Assembly: GCA_039566865.1 (NCBI GenBank)
Contig: CM076943.1
Coordinates: forward strand, 35,906,663 to 35,970,662
DNA from: Aurelia coerulea
Taxonomy: Eukaryota; Cnidaria; Scyphozoa; Semaeostomeae; Ulmaridae
DNA length: 64,000 nucleotides
Direction of reading: 5' to 3'
Each line of letters begins with the position of its first letter. The stretch's first letter is position 1. Shown in pieces: positions 1 through 9,575 of the stretch. Both the position numbers and the translations under genes were made by a program. A model generated the notes under the pieces. That model was not told where the DNA came from. It saw only the letters and a list, made by a program, of their open reading frames with translations, and searched no databases.

Positions 1-614
1 ATCGCCCCTCAATCTTACTAATTGCGTCACGGACAACACGTTGTACCAGAGCTGAAGGGTCATTGTCGAGTTTCTGATAAACCCCATGATCCCTAACTGG
101 TTTTCCGCTTCCAAAATATAGTCTTCCCTATCCCAAACTACGACACCTGAACCCTTGTCCGCTTCCTTATTAATAATTGCTCGATCTGATCTAAGATTAT
201 TTAAAGCTACTTTTTCTTCTCTAGTCAAATTACGACAGTTACAACCTTCTTGTGATACTTTCATAAGCTCATAAGTCACAACCTTTTTACCGAAGTTTTC
301 TAAATCGATCTTAACCTGTGAATAATCAATCTCTTTTGGAGTCGCTACAAATTTTAAGTCCCTTTGACAAAACTGAAATTTCATGCTGACTAAGCGTACG
401 CTGTGATAAATTTATTACCTTGTTGTTAACAAATTGTCCCTCAATACGTCCATTTTCATCTCTTTTAACTTGGTACTGAATTTCATCATTATTTTCTGAC
501 ACATCTTGTTGATTGGTACTTTCTGCAAACGTCCTTGATCCTCTTTATCGAATTCCTGGCGGTTGATTATCAAAGTTAGTTTGCATAAGCTCCCTTCGAA
601 TTTCGTCCAATTAT
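1..614 (-). pseudogene. Penelope-like element (PLE), N-terminal fragment
   Basis: Reading the minus strand from about 600 to 1, broken frames give the region that precedes the reverse transcriptase of Penelope-like elements: a LSKGLKFVATPKEIDYSQ-like stretch, then LTREEKVALNNLRSDRAI, then an EADKGSGVVVWDREDY motif. The last motif is the conserved ADKGxxVVV block of PLEs, also present in the better copy at 5586-7640. A frameshift near position 95 separates the DREDYILEAENQLG frame from the frame continuing as KLDNDPSALVQRVVRD. The fragment runs off the left edge, so the reverse transcriptase and GIY-YIG parts are not visible. The copy at 26049-26480 is the same family. It is a dead remnant, and the family call is firm. 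Confidence 0.8.
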
Positions 615-626
615 TATTATTTAAGC

Positions 627-1228
627 AAAATAGCTTAGGAGATGTGGTGTTTCGGGAAATCTATTGTTACTCCTTAAGAGTTTCTTGTCAAATAGAAAAC
701 AGAGGACTGTCTTGAACGGTCAGGCTTCCACCTGGGGGAATATTTCTGCTGGTGTACCGCAAGGATCGATTTTGGGCCCTTTGCTTTTCTTGATATACAT
801 AAATGATCTGACAAAGAATTTGAAATTTAATGTGAAACTGTTTACAGATGACACATCACTCTTTACAATCGTACAAGACCCTAATTTAGCTGCTAGCGAC
901 ATGAACCATGACCTGAGTCATATTGCATTATGGGCACACGACTGGAAAATGTCCTTCAATCCAGGCCCCCGAAAGCAAGCAGTTGAATTAGTCTTTTCAA
1001 AGAAAAAGATAAAAACTAACCATTCCCGTGATCCTCTTTAATGCGTCACCCGTGTCGACAGTTGATCAACATAAACATTTAGGCACCATACTAGATTCTA
1101 AACTTTTTTTCTCAGCTCATATACAAGCAGCCATGAACAAGTCAAGAAAAGCGATTGGAATGGTGAAGTTCATGTCCAAATATCTCCCTAGAAATACATT
1201 GAATGAGTTGTATAAATTGTATCTTCGA
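627..1228 (+). pseudogene. LINE N (CR1-superclade) reverse transcriptase, 5' part of a split copy
   Basis: The frame from about 640 to 1041 encodes reverse transcriptase motifs: SGVPQGSILGPLLF-type box (here SAGVPQGSILGPLLFLIYIND) and a catalytic box reading FTDDTSLF, where most relatives have (F/Y)ADD. A frameshift near 1025 moves the reading to a frame encoding LGTILDSKLFFSAHI and KAIGMVKFMSKYLP, the thumb region. The copy stops at 1228, where another LINE is inserted, and resumes at 2555 in the same order. The altered FTDD box and the frameshift show it is inactive. LINE N is my own label for the family, whose C-terminal part is seen at 2555-3385 and, on the minus strand, at 30965-39090. 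Confidence 0.8.
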
Positions 1229-2546
1229 CACGGTTGTACAAATGTATAAAAGTATAAATTGTAGCATTCGACACGGTTGACCATCAAATACTCTTAGATA
1301 AAATGCAATTTTATGGAATTATTGGACTTGCGCACAAATGGTTCACTTCTTATCTTGATAATCGGAAGCAGTACTGCAGAGTCAATGGCACAATATCTAG
1401 CCTTGAAAATATTGATATTGGAGGGCCACAGGGATCGTGCCTAGGGCCTCTTCTTTTTCTACTATACATAAATGACTTGCCATTTGCTCTAAAGAAAGCG
1501 AAGGCAACCATGTATGCCGACGACACAGCAATTTCGTATTCTTCTGATAAAAGTGAGGAACTGGACCGAGTAATCAACGAGGAGCTGTCGTACATTGAAA
1601 GGTGGCTACAAGGCAATAAGCTTTCCCTTAATGTTGTTAAAACCCAGGCTATGATAATTGGTTCAAAGCCAAAAATTAAAAAACTAAAAAATAATCTTAG
1701 CACACTTCCTTCTTTCAAAGTAAGGGGCGAGGAAATCAACCTGGTAAACGAAACAAAATACCTCGGAGTCATGATTGATAATTGCCTTACCTGGGAAAGT
1801 CATATAAGCGCGGTTCAAAAGAAGATCTCCAGAGCTATTGGCCTATTGAAGTATGCTAACAAATTTGTTCAAACTGACACTTTGATAAATTTATATAGAA
1901 GCATCATGGAGCCACATTTCAGCTACTGTTGTTCTGTCTGGGGCTCTTGTGGTGCTTCAAAGCTAGACGTGCTTCAAAAATTACAGAATAAAGCAGCCAG
2001 AATAGTAACAAATTGCCCTTTCCATGAATCTGCAGCTCCTTTGCTCCAGAGACTTGGTTGGCCATCTGTACAAAAGCTGATAAATAAAGAAACAGGTTCC
2101 ATGGTTTACAAATCTCTTAACTCTCTTGCATCTCAATATCTTAGCGATCTCTTCGTGAGATTGTCCGAGGTACATCCAAGAGAGTTAAGAAACTCTAAAA
2201 CAAACCTTGCAATACCCATGTTGAGAACTGGCAATGGCCAAAAATCCTTTGCTTATCGTGGGGCCAGTCTCTGGAACAGTCTTGATTTGGATACAAAGAT
2301 GGCTCCCTCAATCAATGCCTTTAAGTCCAAAATCAATGAAAATAAACCTTTTATATATGGAGGTGTATCGCTGTAAATTTATATATCTTTAATTTTGACG
2401 TATTCCGCTCTTTTTATTGTAAATTTTGTAGTATATAATTCTTTAATTTTGTAAGTAATTTTTTGCAGGGCCAATTGTAAAACAATATTTATACTGAATT
2501 TGTACCCTGGGTAAACAATTTTAAAATGAAATGAAATGAAAATGAA
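1229..2546 (+). mobile_element. LINE L (L2/CR1-like), 5'-truncated insertion inside LINE N
   Basis: A 1318-bp insertion splits LINE N. It is flanked by the 8-bp direct repeat ATCTTCGA at 1221-1228 and 2547-2554. Its 3' end is a short tail of ATGAA/AAATG repeats at 2526-2546, as expected of CR1/L2-type LINEs, which end in short repeats rather than poly-A. The 5' junction is truncated inside the reverse transcriptase and carries about 34 bp of filler (1229-1262) that repeats CACGGTTG and resembles the adjoining target. Removing the element rejoins the LINE N frame as ...YKLYLR-PHLDY.... Confidence 0.8.
1266..2376 (+). CDS. Reverse transcriptase C-terminal portion of LINE L
   Basis: A 357-codon open frame (first ATG 1303) begins within the reverse transcriptase; the reading is open back to about 1266, giving FDTVDHQILLDKMQFYG. 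Motifs in order are [19 protein letters not shown], the catalytic MYADDTAIS, the KYLGVMIDN thumb motif, and the PHFSYCCSVWG and LQNKAARIV blocks that follow the polymerase in CR1/L2 elements. There is no endonuclease because the copy is 5'-truncated, so it cannot move by itself. The absence of stops over 1.1 kb suggests a fairly young insertion. Related fragments lie at 39500-40340, 43750-45000 and 45034-45240. Confidence 0.8.
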
Positions 2547-3808
2547 ATCTTCGACCCCACCTAGATTACAGCTATGTAATTTATCATGTACCACATGGGA
2601 TGGATGGTTCTGAAAATTACATGATGGAAAAACTTGAATCTGTTCAATATTCTGCTGCCCTAGCAGTGACAGGTACTTGGAGAGGAACATCTCAGGAAAG
2701 TTTGTACAATGAACTTGTATGGGAATCGTTGAGCTCAAGAAGATGGAGTAGACGTCTTATTCTTTTTTATAAATTTGCCAATAATTTGACCCCTGATTAT
2801 ACATGGGACCCTATTCCACCACTGCATGAAAATAACTACTCTTTTCGGAATCCGCCAGTAGTAGGGTAAATAAAGGCAAGAACAGACAAATTTAAATCTA
2901 GTTTCTACCCTGACTCCTTGACTGAATGGAATAAGCTTGATCCCGAAATAAGAGAGTCCACCTCTGTTAGCGTCTTTAGGAAAAGATTATTTTCTCAAAT
3001 TAGGCCTCCTGCTAATTCTGTATATGGTATTCATAACCCAAAAGGGATTGCATGTTTAACACAGTTAAGGGTGGGGCTAAGCAAACTCAATTTCCACAAA
3101 TTTAAACATAATTTTAAAGATACAATCAATCCAATGTGTCCAGTAAACGATGGCATAGAGGATACGGAGCATTTCTTACTGCTCTGCAATTCTTTCAGAG
3201 AGCATAGATGCAGTCTTCTCGCTGGTGTCAATGATGTACTCGAAGCTTATGGATATTCGGAGGGTTCAGATATCAATATGTTGCAACTTCTTCTGTATGG
3301 AAACAAAAATTTGCCCTTGGAAGCCAACAAATTAATCTTAAATTTAACAATTAAGTACATTTCGGAAACGGAACGATTTGGTTGAAGGTTACTGGAATCC
3401 TTGAATAGAGCACCCAAATCCCTTCTGTATGTGTCTGTTTTTAGTAATTTGTTTTTGTCTTTGTGTTTGTTTGTTTGTTTGTTTGTTTGTTTGTTTGTTT
3501 TCTTTCTGCAATTATGTGTCTTAAGGAAGCTTGCAACCAAATAATAGATTTTACATTGCCTTTCTTGGCTCTAAACCTTTCAAATCTTCACTCGAAATTG
3601 TTTGGTTGCAAGATGCCTTAGCTTGTAGCTCTGTTTGTCTGGTTTATATAAATGTACTTTTTCAATGTTTTTCTTCTTTTTAAGGCATCGGGGTTGACAT
3701 AGTATTTTGCTCCTCTTGGTATCGTAGTCGTAGTGTTGTAAAGTAGATTAAGTAGTGTAGGTAGTAATCTGTCATGTAAATTTTTTAGATTGAATATATA
3801 TTAAAAAA
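2547..3808 (+). pseudogene. LINE N, C-terminal part and 3' region of the split copy
   Basis: The frame resumes after the LINE L insertion with RPHLDYSYVIYH, then MEKLESVQYSAALAVTGTWRG, reaches an in-frame stop at 2867, and continues to 3385. The C-terminal part contains LRVGLSKLNFHKFKHN and a knuckle-like CPVNDGIEDTEHFLLLC (CX10HX4C), a feature of a CR1-like subgroup common in cnidarian genomes as I know them. A (GTTT)n run and an AT-rich 3' region follow, ending near 3808 in an A run. The internal stop makes it a pseudogene. Confidence 0.75.
3464..3501. repeat. (GTTT)n microsatellite
   Basis: About nine GTTT units lie in the 3' region of LINE N. The run probably grew from a T-rich stretch after insertion. 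Confidence 0.9.
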
Positions 3809-4690
3809 AGCTACCATATAGCCAGGGATAATGGACCACCAATCATTGTTGGTCCTGAAAGTAAACAACATATTCCATACAAAAGAAAATAGTCAATATT
3901 CAGTCCACCTGCTGGACGAGTCCTGAAAGTACTTTTCGAACTATGCTCTCGCTGTTCATCAACACTGTCTTCTGCACCTCTGCTACAGTTGTCTCAGCTA
4001 ATCGCTCTCGTTCTAATCGTTTGCCAAATACTCTTCCCACATCACTCAACACATGTTTTATACCTCCACCAAGAGCACCAATTACTACGGGAACAATCGT
4101 TATGTCATATCTAGGTCTCCTTTCTCTTAATTCAAATGCAAGTTTTCGATACTTTGTCACTTTCTGATTTCTTTTTGCTTCTATATTTGCCTGCTGCGGA
4201 CATGCCATATCACAAATCCAAATCTTACTCCTTCCTTTATCCTCCAGTACCAGATCTGGTCTCCTAGAAGTTGTTGTTTTTCACAAGTTGAACTCGAAAT
4301 CCCAGACTAACTTAGCACTGCTATTCTCCAACACTTGCCCTCTCACCCAGTGTTTCTTGTACCACCTTGTTTCTCTTTCTACCAATCCATATTACTTGGC
4401 CCACGCAATTGCCATCGCTATTAACGCTCTGTTGTGTCGCGCTAAATATTCACTGTTTGCTATCGTTTTACATCCAGCAACAAGGTGCTCATCGGTTTCA
4501 TTGAATTCACCACATAGCCGACATCTCCCATCTTCAATCAGTCCTCTTGCTAACTTCCATCCTCTTGTCTCTCCCTCTATCATTCATTGTATGAAATCTT
4601 TATTTTGTGCACGGTCTGCTATGTTTCCAGCATCACTTAACTGCGCCACTGTTCTGTCAGCAACACCGGGTGCAAAGTTTGGTTGATTTT
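3809..4690 (-). pseudogene. RLE-type LINE, C-terminal fragment (CCHC knuckle and endonuclease)
   Basis: On the minus strand, broken frames between 4690 and 3900 encode the C-terminal half of a LINE whose nuclease is a restriction-like endonuclease (R2/R4/NeSL type). The knuckle is CRLCGEFNETDEHLVAGC (CX2CX8HX4C, about 4530). After a frameshift comes RRPDLVLEDKGRSKIWICD (PD...D nuclease motif, about 4260-4210). The frame 3900-4208 then supplies the rest, including the conserved VVIGALGGG block and a terminal IVRKVLSG. The sequence differs from the other RLE LINEs in this window, so it is a separate family. The reverse transcriptase is missing: the knuckle region is followed upstream by 5'-UTR-like sequence. 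Confidence 0.75.
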
Positions 4691-5088
4691 GATAATTGTA
4701 ATATAAGTCTTCCATATGATACGTATTTGAATGCACGGGTATTAACTGTCGATCCTAGGTTGCCCGGCACGTAGGACAAGGCTATTTACTAGATAGGTCT
4801 GCCAGTTCCTACCAGGTTCCGTTAGTGGCAGCATAACGTTGCTTCCATTCATTCATCAGCACGGTTAACTCCTTGAATTACGGTTTTTTTTTCGGGGTTT
4901 TCTCTCCCCTAGATCCGCCACACAGGACCACCTCTAGTAGGATGTAGCTCTTCCCTATGCACGGATGGTCTTCACCATGGAGAGGCTTTGTCTGACGCTT
5001 CACATGATGCTGGGTGCCAGGAGACCAGTCTAGGATCCCACAAAAGGCCATCTAGGAAAGGTACTACTCCTTAACAGATTCTTGGCCC
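4691..5088 (-). other. Probable 5' untranslated part of the adjoining RLE-type LINE
   Basis: This stretch has no open frame and is richer in GC than its surroundings. On the minus strand it starts right after an (AAT)n tract (about 5088) with GGGGCCAAGAATCTGTTAAG and runs into the RLE C-terminal fragment. The simplest reading is a 5' UTR joined to a C-terminus by loss of the middle of the element. I infer this from position only. Confidence 0.4.
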
Positions 5089-5270
5089 CTTATTATTATT
5101 GTTATTATTATTGTTATTATTATTATTATTATTATTATCATTATTATTATTATTATTATATGAACTAAACCACCATCTTATTATAACAGAAAATAAAAGT
5201 ATAAAAACAACACTGTTAAAAATTTCGTACGTTTCGATTTAAAAATCTTCTTCAGCTCATAATGATAATA

Positions 5271-5331
<61 letters not shown>

Positions 5332-5340
5332 AATAATATT
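5089..5340. repeat. Two (ATT)n/(AAT)n microsatellites with a core-only hammerhead between them
   Basis: Interrupted (ATT)n covers about 5089-5160 and (AAT)n about 5263-5338. Between them, on the minus strand (5225-5257), is CTGAAGA, a GATTT/AAATC hairpin and GAAAC. That is the arrangement of a hammerhead core, but I could not find a convincing stem I. Such tracts border nearly every RLE LINE and PLE between 5 and 17 kb. Confidence 0.7.
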
Positions 5341-5404
5341 GTAAAAGTAAAGATTGATACGTCTTGTTTGCTAGTTGATAACACGCAAGGAAAACAAGAT
5401 ATTT

Positions 5405-5447
5405 TCATGAAAATTTTCGATCTTACGTAGATCTTCTTCAGTCATAA
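5405..5447 (-). ncRNA. Hammerhead ribozyme, complete by eye, downstream of PLE
   Basis: On the minus strand: stem I strand TTATGA, core CTGAAGA, stem II GATCT/AGATC, GAA, a self-complementary AATT as a minimal stem III, T at the cleavage position, and the closing stem I strand TCATGA. All six stem I pairs form (one is a G-U wobble). It lies about 140 bp past the stop codon of the PLE at 5586-7640, on the same strand. Hammerhead motifs in the terminal repeats of Penelope-like elements are established knowledge. The palindromic stem III suggests a dimeric form. Confidence 0.65.
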
Positions 5448-5585
5448 TTAAGCGTTCTATAAATAACTAAAACGTTAAGTAGCTGTTGGAGAATGTTGCG
5501 TTCTATGAACTATCGAATTAAGAGTTCGCTAAACTGTAAAGTTCGATTAATGTGGCGAAACAGATAAAGTAAATACAAATTATGA

Positions 5586-7640
5586 TCAGGTTTTAGGAAA
5601 AAGCTTGTAATATGTCTTTCCGAATTCATTCATGGTATTGTTCAGACCACGAGGTTTTCTCGTGTCGAGCCTAGTCATCCAGACATTTTCATAAAATTCC
5701 AGAGTGTCATGATCACCCTCTACATTTTGCAAGATGTGTACAGTTAAGTCTCTGTCGAAATCACAATCATAGCTGTCGAAAAAGTGTCTTCCCAGTTCTG
5801 TGGCGTCCGGATCATGCTTTGCATCGTTTCTATGCTTGTTGAATCTTTGACTCAATGTTGTCGATGTGTAGCCTACGTATAACTGTTTGTGTTTTCTGCA
5901 CTCGGCGGCATAAATAACATTTTTTGTGGAACAATTCCCTCCTTCAATGAGACATGATTTACCTGAATTTATGTTGTGCAATTTGTCCACTTGACCCATG
6001 TGACTGCACAGTTTGCAGGGCCGGCCCCGCTTCTTTGTGCCTTTCTGCGTGCATCTGACGCTGTAACCATTTCGTCTGATCTTTTGTTCAGATTGAATTA
6101 GTGTGGCTCGAATATTAGTATTTCTTCTGAAGGAAACGATTGGAGGCTCTGGAAACACATTTTTAAGCTTTGGATGTTCATCAATCATGGTCCGATAGTT
6201 CCCGTGCAATAGTTTAGAAATTCCTTTGAATTTCTGATGCCAGTTCACCACTAGGGGTATCCTCTGATTTGAAATGCTGGATATTTTCGCTTTTGGCTGT
6301 AGTAATTCCTGACGATCCTTCTGCGCAACGACCTCAGCAATTCGTATCATCTTGCCTCTTGAATATCCTCGCTGAACATAAAACTTGACAAACTCGGATG
6401 CATGCTTTCGATAGTCGTTGATAAGAGTGCAAATTCTTCGGATTCTAATGAATTGTGAAAGTGGGTTGGAGCGTATGGTATGCGGAGGATGATCAGATGA
6501 ATTATGTAAATAGGTGTGTGTTGCTGTTGGTTTACTGTATAGTTCGGTTAGGATTTTGCCATCCTGGATCTTTACCCTTGTATCAAGAAATACAACGTTT
6601 GAGCTCGAGTATTCCGATGTAAACTTGATATTCGAATTGTACTTGTTTTTGGCAGCGTATGAATTACAAAATGATAGAAAATGGTTAAGACTTTTCAGGT
6701 CATCTTTCCATACGAAAAAAATGTCATCTATAAATCTGACCCATGAGACTGGACTCTTGCCATATAGTGTTGCATAATCTTCTAATAATTTCGTTTCAAA
6801 TTGAGACATAAATAGGTTTGCAAAATTCACGGCCATTGGTGTTCCCATGGCAGTTCCTTTGATTTGATGAAAATACTGTCCCATGAAAGATAACGTGTTC
6901 GACTTGAGGATAAACGATATGAGGTCAGAAATGACCTTGGACGGAATTGACTTATTTTTGTGTTTTTCTAGCGCTTCGAAACATGCTTTAGCGCCCTCGT
7001 CATGGTCGATATTAGGATAAAGAGAGCTCACGTCCATTGTTACTAAGAAAATATCGTTCTGATCTTTAATTTCATTGTTTAGACTCTCGACATGCTTTAC
7101 AAATTCCGTTGTATCTTTGATGTAGGAAGCAGTTTTAGTTGCAGCGGGTTTTATGAAGCTGTCTACCCACTCGGAAAGTTTAGCTGTACATGAATCATAC
7201 CCACTACAGATAGGGCGCAGTGGTGGAAGATTTTCAAAGACTTTGTGAATCTTCGGTAGGCCATAAAAACAGGGCGTTCTATTACCCTCCCTTAATTTGG
7301 TATCTTCAACGTCGTCGATGTAACCATTATTGAGCAAATCAGTGATTTTCTTGTTTAAAATCTCTCGATAATCCGGGTTTGGATCTGTGAAGATTTGTTC
7401 ATAGAATGTTTCATCTTGAAGTGTCTGAAGGGAAGCTGCATTATAATCGGTTCTGTTCATCAAAACGATACCATTGCCTTTATCAGCTGGCTTGATAATA
7501 ATTGATTCATCCGTTTTGAGTGCTTTGAGAGCATTCCTTTGTCCCTCTGTTAGATTATTCCAGTTTTCATTACTTTTCGAGTTGATGTGTTTGCCAATGT
7601 CTCTAATGTTGTTATCTATGAAAGTTGACAATCCATTGAC
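5586..7640 (-). CDS. Penelope-like element: reverse transcriptase with C-terminal GIY-YIG endonuclease
   Basis: A 681-codon open frame encodes a Penelope-like retroelement protein. Near the N-terminus is IIIKPADKGNGIVLMNRTDY, followed by the polymerase: TPCFYGLPKIHK, VTMDVSSLYPNIDHDEG (catalytic D), IKGTAMGTPMAVNFANLFM, and FIDDIFFVW (catalytic DD, about residue 305). The C-terminus holds CX2C-like cysteines (RPCKLCSHMG) and a GIY-YIG-type nuclease, seen as NVIYAAECRKHKQLYVGYTS with a following RFNKHRNDAKHD. The frame opens with TTG rather than ATG and is open upstream to about 7640, where it meets another PLE, so the extreme N-terminus is probably lost. With no internal stop it is the best preserved PLE here. 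Such elements use telomere-like or hairpin-containing 3' ends. Confidence 0.88.
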   Translation of the reverse strand, partial: VNGLSTFIDNNIRDIGKHINSKSNENWNNLTEGQRNALKALKTDESIIIKPADKGNGIVLMNRTDYNAASLQTLQDETFYEQIFTDPNPDYREILNKKITDLLNNGYIDDVEDTKLREGNRTPCFYGLPKIHKVFENLPPLRPICSGYDSCTAKLSEWVDSFIKPAATKTASYIKDTTEFVKHVESLNNEIKDQNDIFLVTMDVSSLYPNIDHDEGAKACFEALEKHKNKSIPSKVISDLISFILKSNTLSFMGQYFHQIKGTAMGTPMAVNFANLFMSQFETKLLEDYATLYGKSPVSWVRFIDDIFFVWKDDLKSLNHFLSFCNSYAAKNKYNSNIKFTSEYSSSNVVFLDTRVKIQDGKILTELYSKPTATHTYLHNSSDHPPHTIRSNPLSQFIRIRRICTLINDYRKHASEFVKFYVQRGYSRGKMIRIAEVVAQKDRQELLQPKAKISSISNQRIPLVVNWHQKFKGISKLLHGNYRTMIDEHPKLKNVFPEPPIVSFRRNTNIRATLIQSEQKIRRNGYSVRCTQKGTKKRGRPCKLCSHMGQVDKLHNINSGKSCLIEGGNCSTKNVIYAAECRKHKQLYVGYTSTTLSQRFNKHRNDAKHDPDATELGRHFFDSYDCDFDRDLTVHILQNVEGDHDTLEFYENVWMTRLDTRKPRGLNNTMNEFGKTYYKLFPKT

Positions 7641-8257
7641 CCATTGAATTCGAAGAAATTGTTCTTAAGCACCAACTCGGTTAGTTCTACGAGAGAATTT
7701 GTTCAGACCGACTGATCTTCTCGACCGTCCAGGGCAACCCGAAGAGCTTCCAGTCCCTCATCATGTGATATGCTCGGGTAAAGACCAACCACATCAACCG
7801 TGCAAAGAATCGCATTATCGGGAAGCTCGTCAAGACTAGCAATCTTCTGCAAAAATTGGTTGGTATCCTTTATGTACGACCTGACATTTTTAGCCAATGG
7901 TTGTAAGTGATGATCCAAAAACTGAGATATGTTCTCCGTATAAAACCCACAGTTTGAAATAACAGGCCTACCAGGAACGCTATTCAGCCGCTTATGAATT
8001 TTAAGTAATAAATAAAATCTTCCTAATCTGGGATTATTAACCAATAAGTAATCTAATGTCTTGTCGTCGATATCATCTCGTTCTCTAGTATTATCAATCG
8101 CAATATCAATTATCTGCTGTAAGTGCTCCGAAGGATCGCTATCAAGCTCTGCATATACTGCAGTATCCCCTAGCTGACTTTGGGCCTCGTAGCACGTTTT
8201 ATAAGTTTCTCAAAAGGACTTTCTCGAAAAAATCTCTTGTAAAATCTGAGCATATTA
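7641..8257 (-). pseudogene. Second PLE family, N-terminal and central fragment
   Basis: The frame 7703-8044 encodes LGRFYLLLKIHKRLNSVPGRPVISNCG and CTVDVVGLYPSISHDEG (catalytic D box), and continues past a stop into LVLKNNFFEFNG, the strand that precedes the GTAMGT box. It is cut there by the start of the neighbouring PLE. Upstream, broken frames to about 8257 give DTAVYAELDSDPSEHLQQII, the PLE N-terminal region. It differs clearly from the 5586-7640 copy, so two PLE families lie head to tail. It abuts (ATT)n on its 5' side. Confidence 0.75.
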
Positions 8258-9536
8258 TTATTGTTATTATTATTATGCTGCTTTTAGACAGTATTGATCT
8301 AACAACCGGCCAATTGTCTGAATTATGTCTCTCATCGAACCACTCCCCGTGGTCTAGGATGGGAAGCATTTCTGTCCTTCTTCTTATTATTGTCCTTCTG
8401 TGCAGCACTCCTTTGTTCTTTACTTTGTATCGAGGACCTTCCGGATAATGCGCGCTGTTCCAAGAAGACATGTTTTTTGAAGAGCGTCAACCTCCAGGTG
8501 CAGGCCTACCTTGTGAAAGTTTTTTCTTGGATTATTTGTCACAGTTCCCAAAGCCCCTATGACGATTGGTAAGATCATGACTTTATCTTCTTGTCAAAAT
8601 TTCGTATTTCAAGTCGTTGTAGTATTCTATCTTTTCTTGCTCTTTTTTCTTGATTCTGGTGTCAAACGGGCATGCAACATCAATTACGAGGCACAACTTC
8701 TGTTTCTTATCTAGGACCACAATATCTGGCTTGTTATGCTCTATTCTCTTTTCAGTTTGTATAGAAAAATCCCATAACAGCTTAACTTCATCGTTTTCAA
8801 GAACTTTCATCTTTGTTTCCACAAAATGCTCATAGTATTTCTCCGTGCATGCAAAACCAAATTTCTTGCAATAGTTCCAATGGATTATTGCGGCAATCTT
8901 ATCATGTCTGCACTTCTTGTAATCATTTTGAGCTAACTTTGAGCATTCAGATACAATATGTGCTACAGTCTCGTCTCGTTCATCGCACATTCTGCATTTG
9001 GCTGAACAATCTTGTCTATCTATCATTTTCTTGATCCAGTTTACCCGTAATGCCTGCTCCTGTGCTGCTAGTATTAATCCTTCTGTCTCTTTCTTTAATA
9101 CCCCTTTCTGTAACCACAGCCAGCTATCCTTGTCGTCCCTAACCTCTTTTGTTTCTTTAAAAAACACTGAATGGAGCTTCTTTTCTTCAAAGTTTGCTTT
9201 CCGTTTTTTCATGATTTCCTGTTTTTTCCTTTTTGGTTCTACTGACTCTGCAAATAACCCATCCCTCACCACCTCCTTAAGTAACACTTCTTCTGTATGT
9301 TCCAGGTAATAGCCAAGACTCATTTTCTCTAATTCTACAACCTCTTCAACACTCTTAAGTCCCCGCCCTCCTTCAGTCCTTTTCCAGTACAAACGGTCCA
9401 CATCCGATTGGGGGTGCATGCTTCTGTGCATTGTAAACAACTTTCTGGTCTTTCTGTCTATATCCTTCAATTCATCCTTTCTCCAATCAATGATTCCAGC
9501 CCCATATCGTATTATTGACACTGCCCTTGAATTGAT
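8258..9536 (-). pseudogene. RLE-type LINE (family R1), 5'-truncated C-terminal copy
   Basis: The minus-strand frame 8583-9536 encodes the region after the reverse transcriptase: RYGAGIIDWRKDELKDIDRK, RTEGGRGLKS, AAQEQALRVNWIKK, the knuckle CRMCDERDETVAHIVSEC (CX2CX8HX4C), a KPDIVVLDKKQKLCLVIDVA nuclease box (PD...D) and IKKKEQEKIEYYNDLK. A frameshift near 8580 shifts the last block (ILPIVIGALGTVTNN ... RIIRKVLDTK, stop about 8435). The 3' end is a TGCTG/CAGCA sequence next to (ATT)n at 8258-8276. The 5' end stops exactly at an (ATT)n run at 9537. The isoleucine repeat in a longer reading of this frame is only translated microsatellite. Confidence 0.82.
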
Positions 9537-9575
9537 TATTATTATTATTGTTATTATTATTATTATTATTATCAT
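9537..9575. repeat. (ATT)n microsatellite between two oppositely oriented RLE LINEs
   Basis: An interrupted (ATT)n tract forms the shared 5' boundary of a minus-strand RLE LINE on the left and a plus-strand one on the right. Confidence 0.9.
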
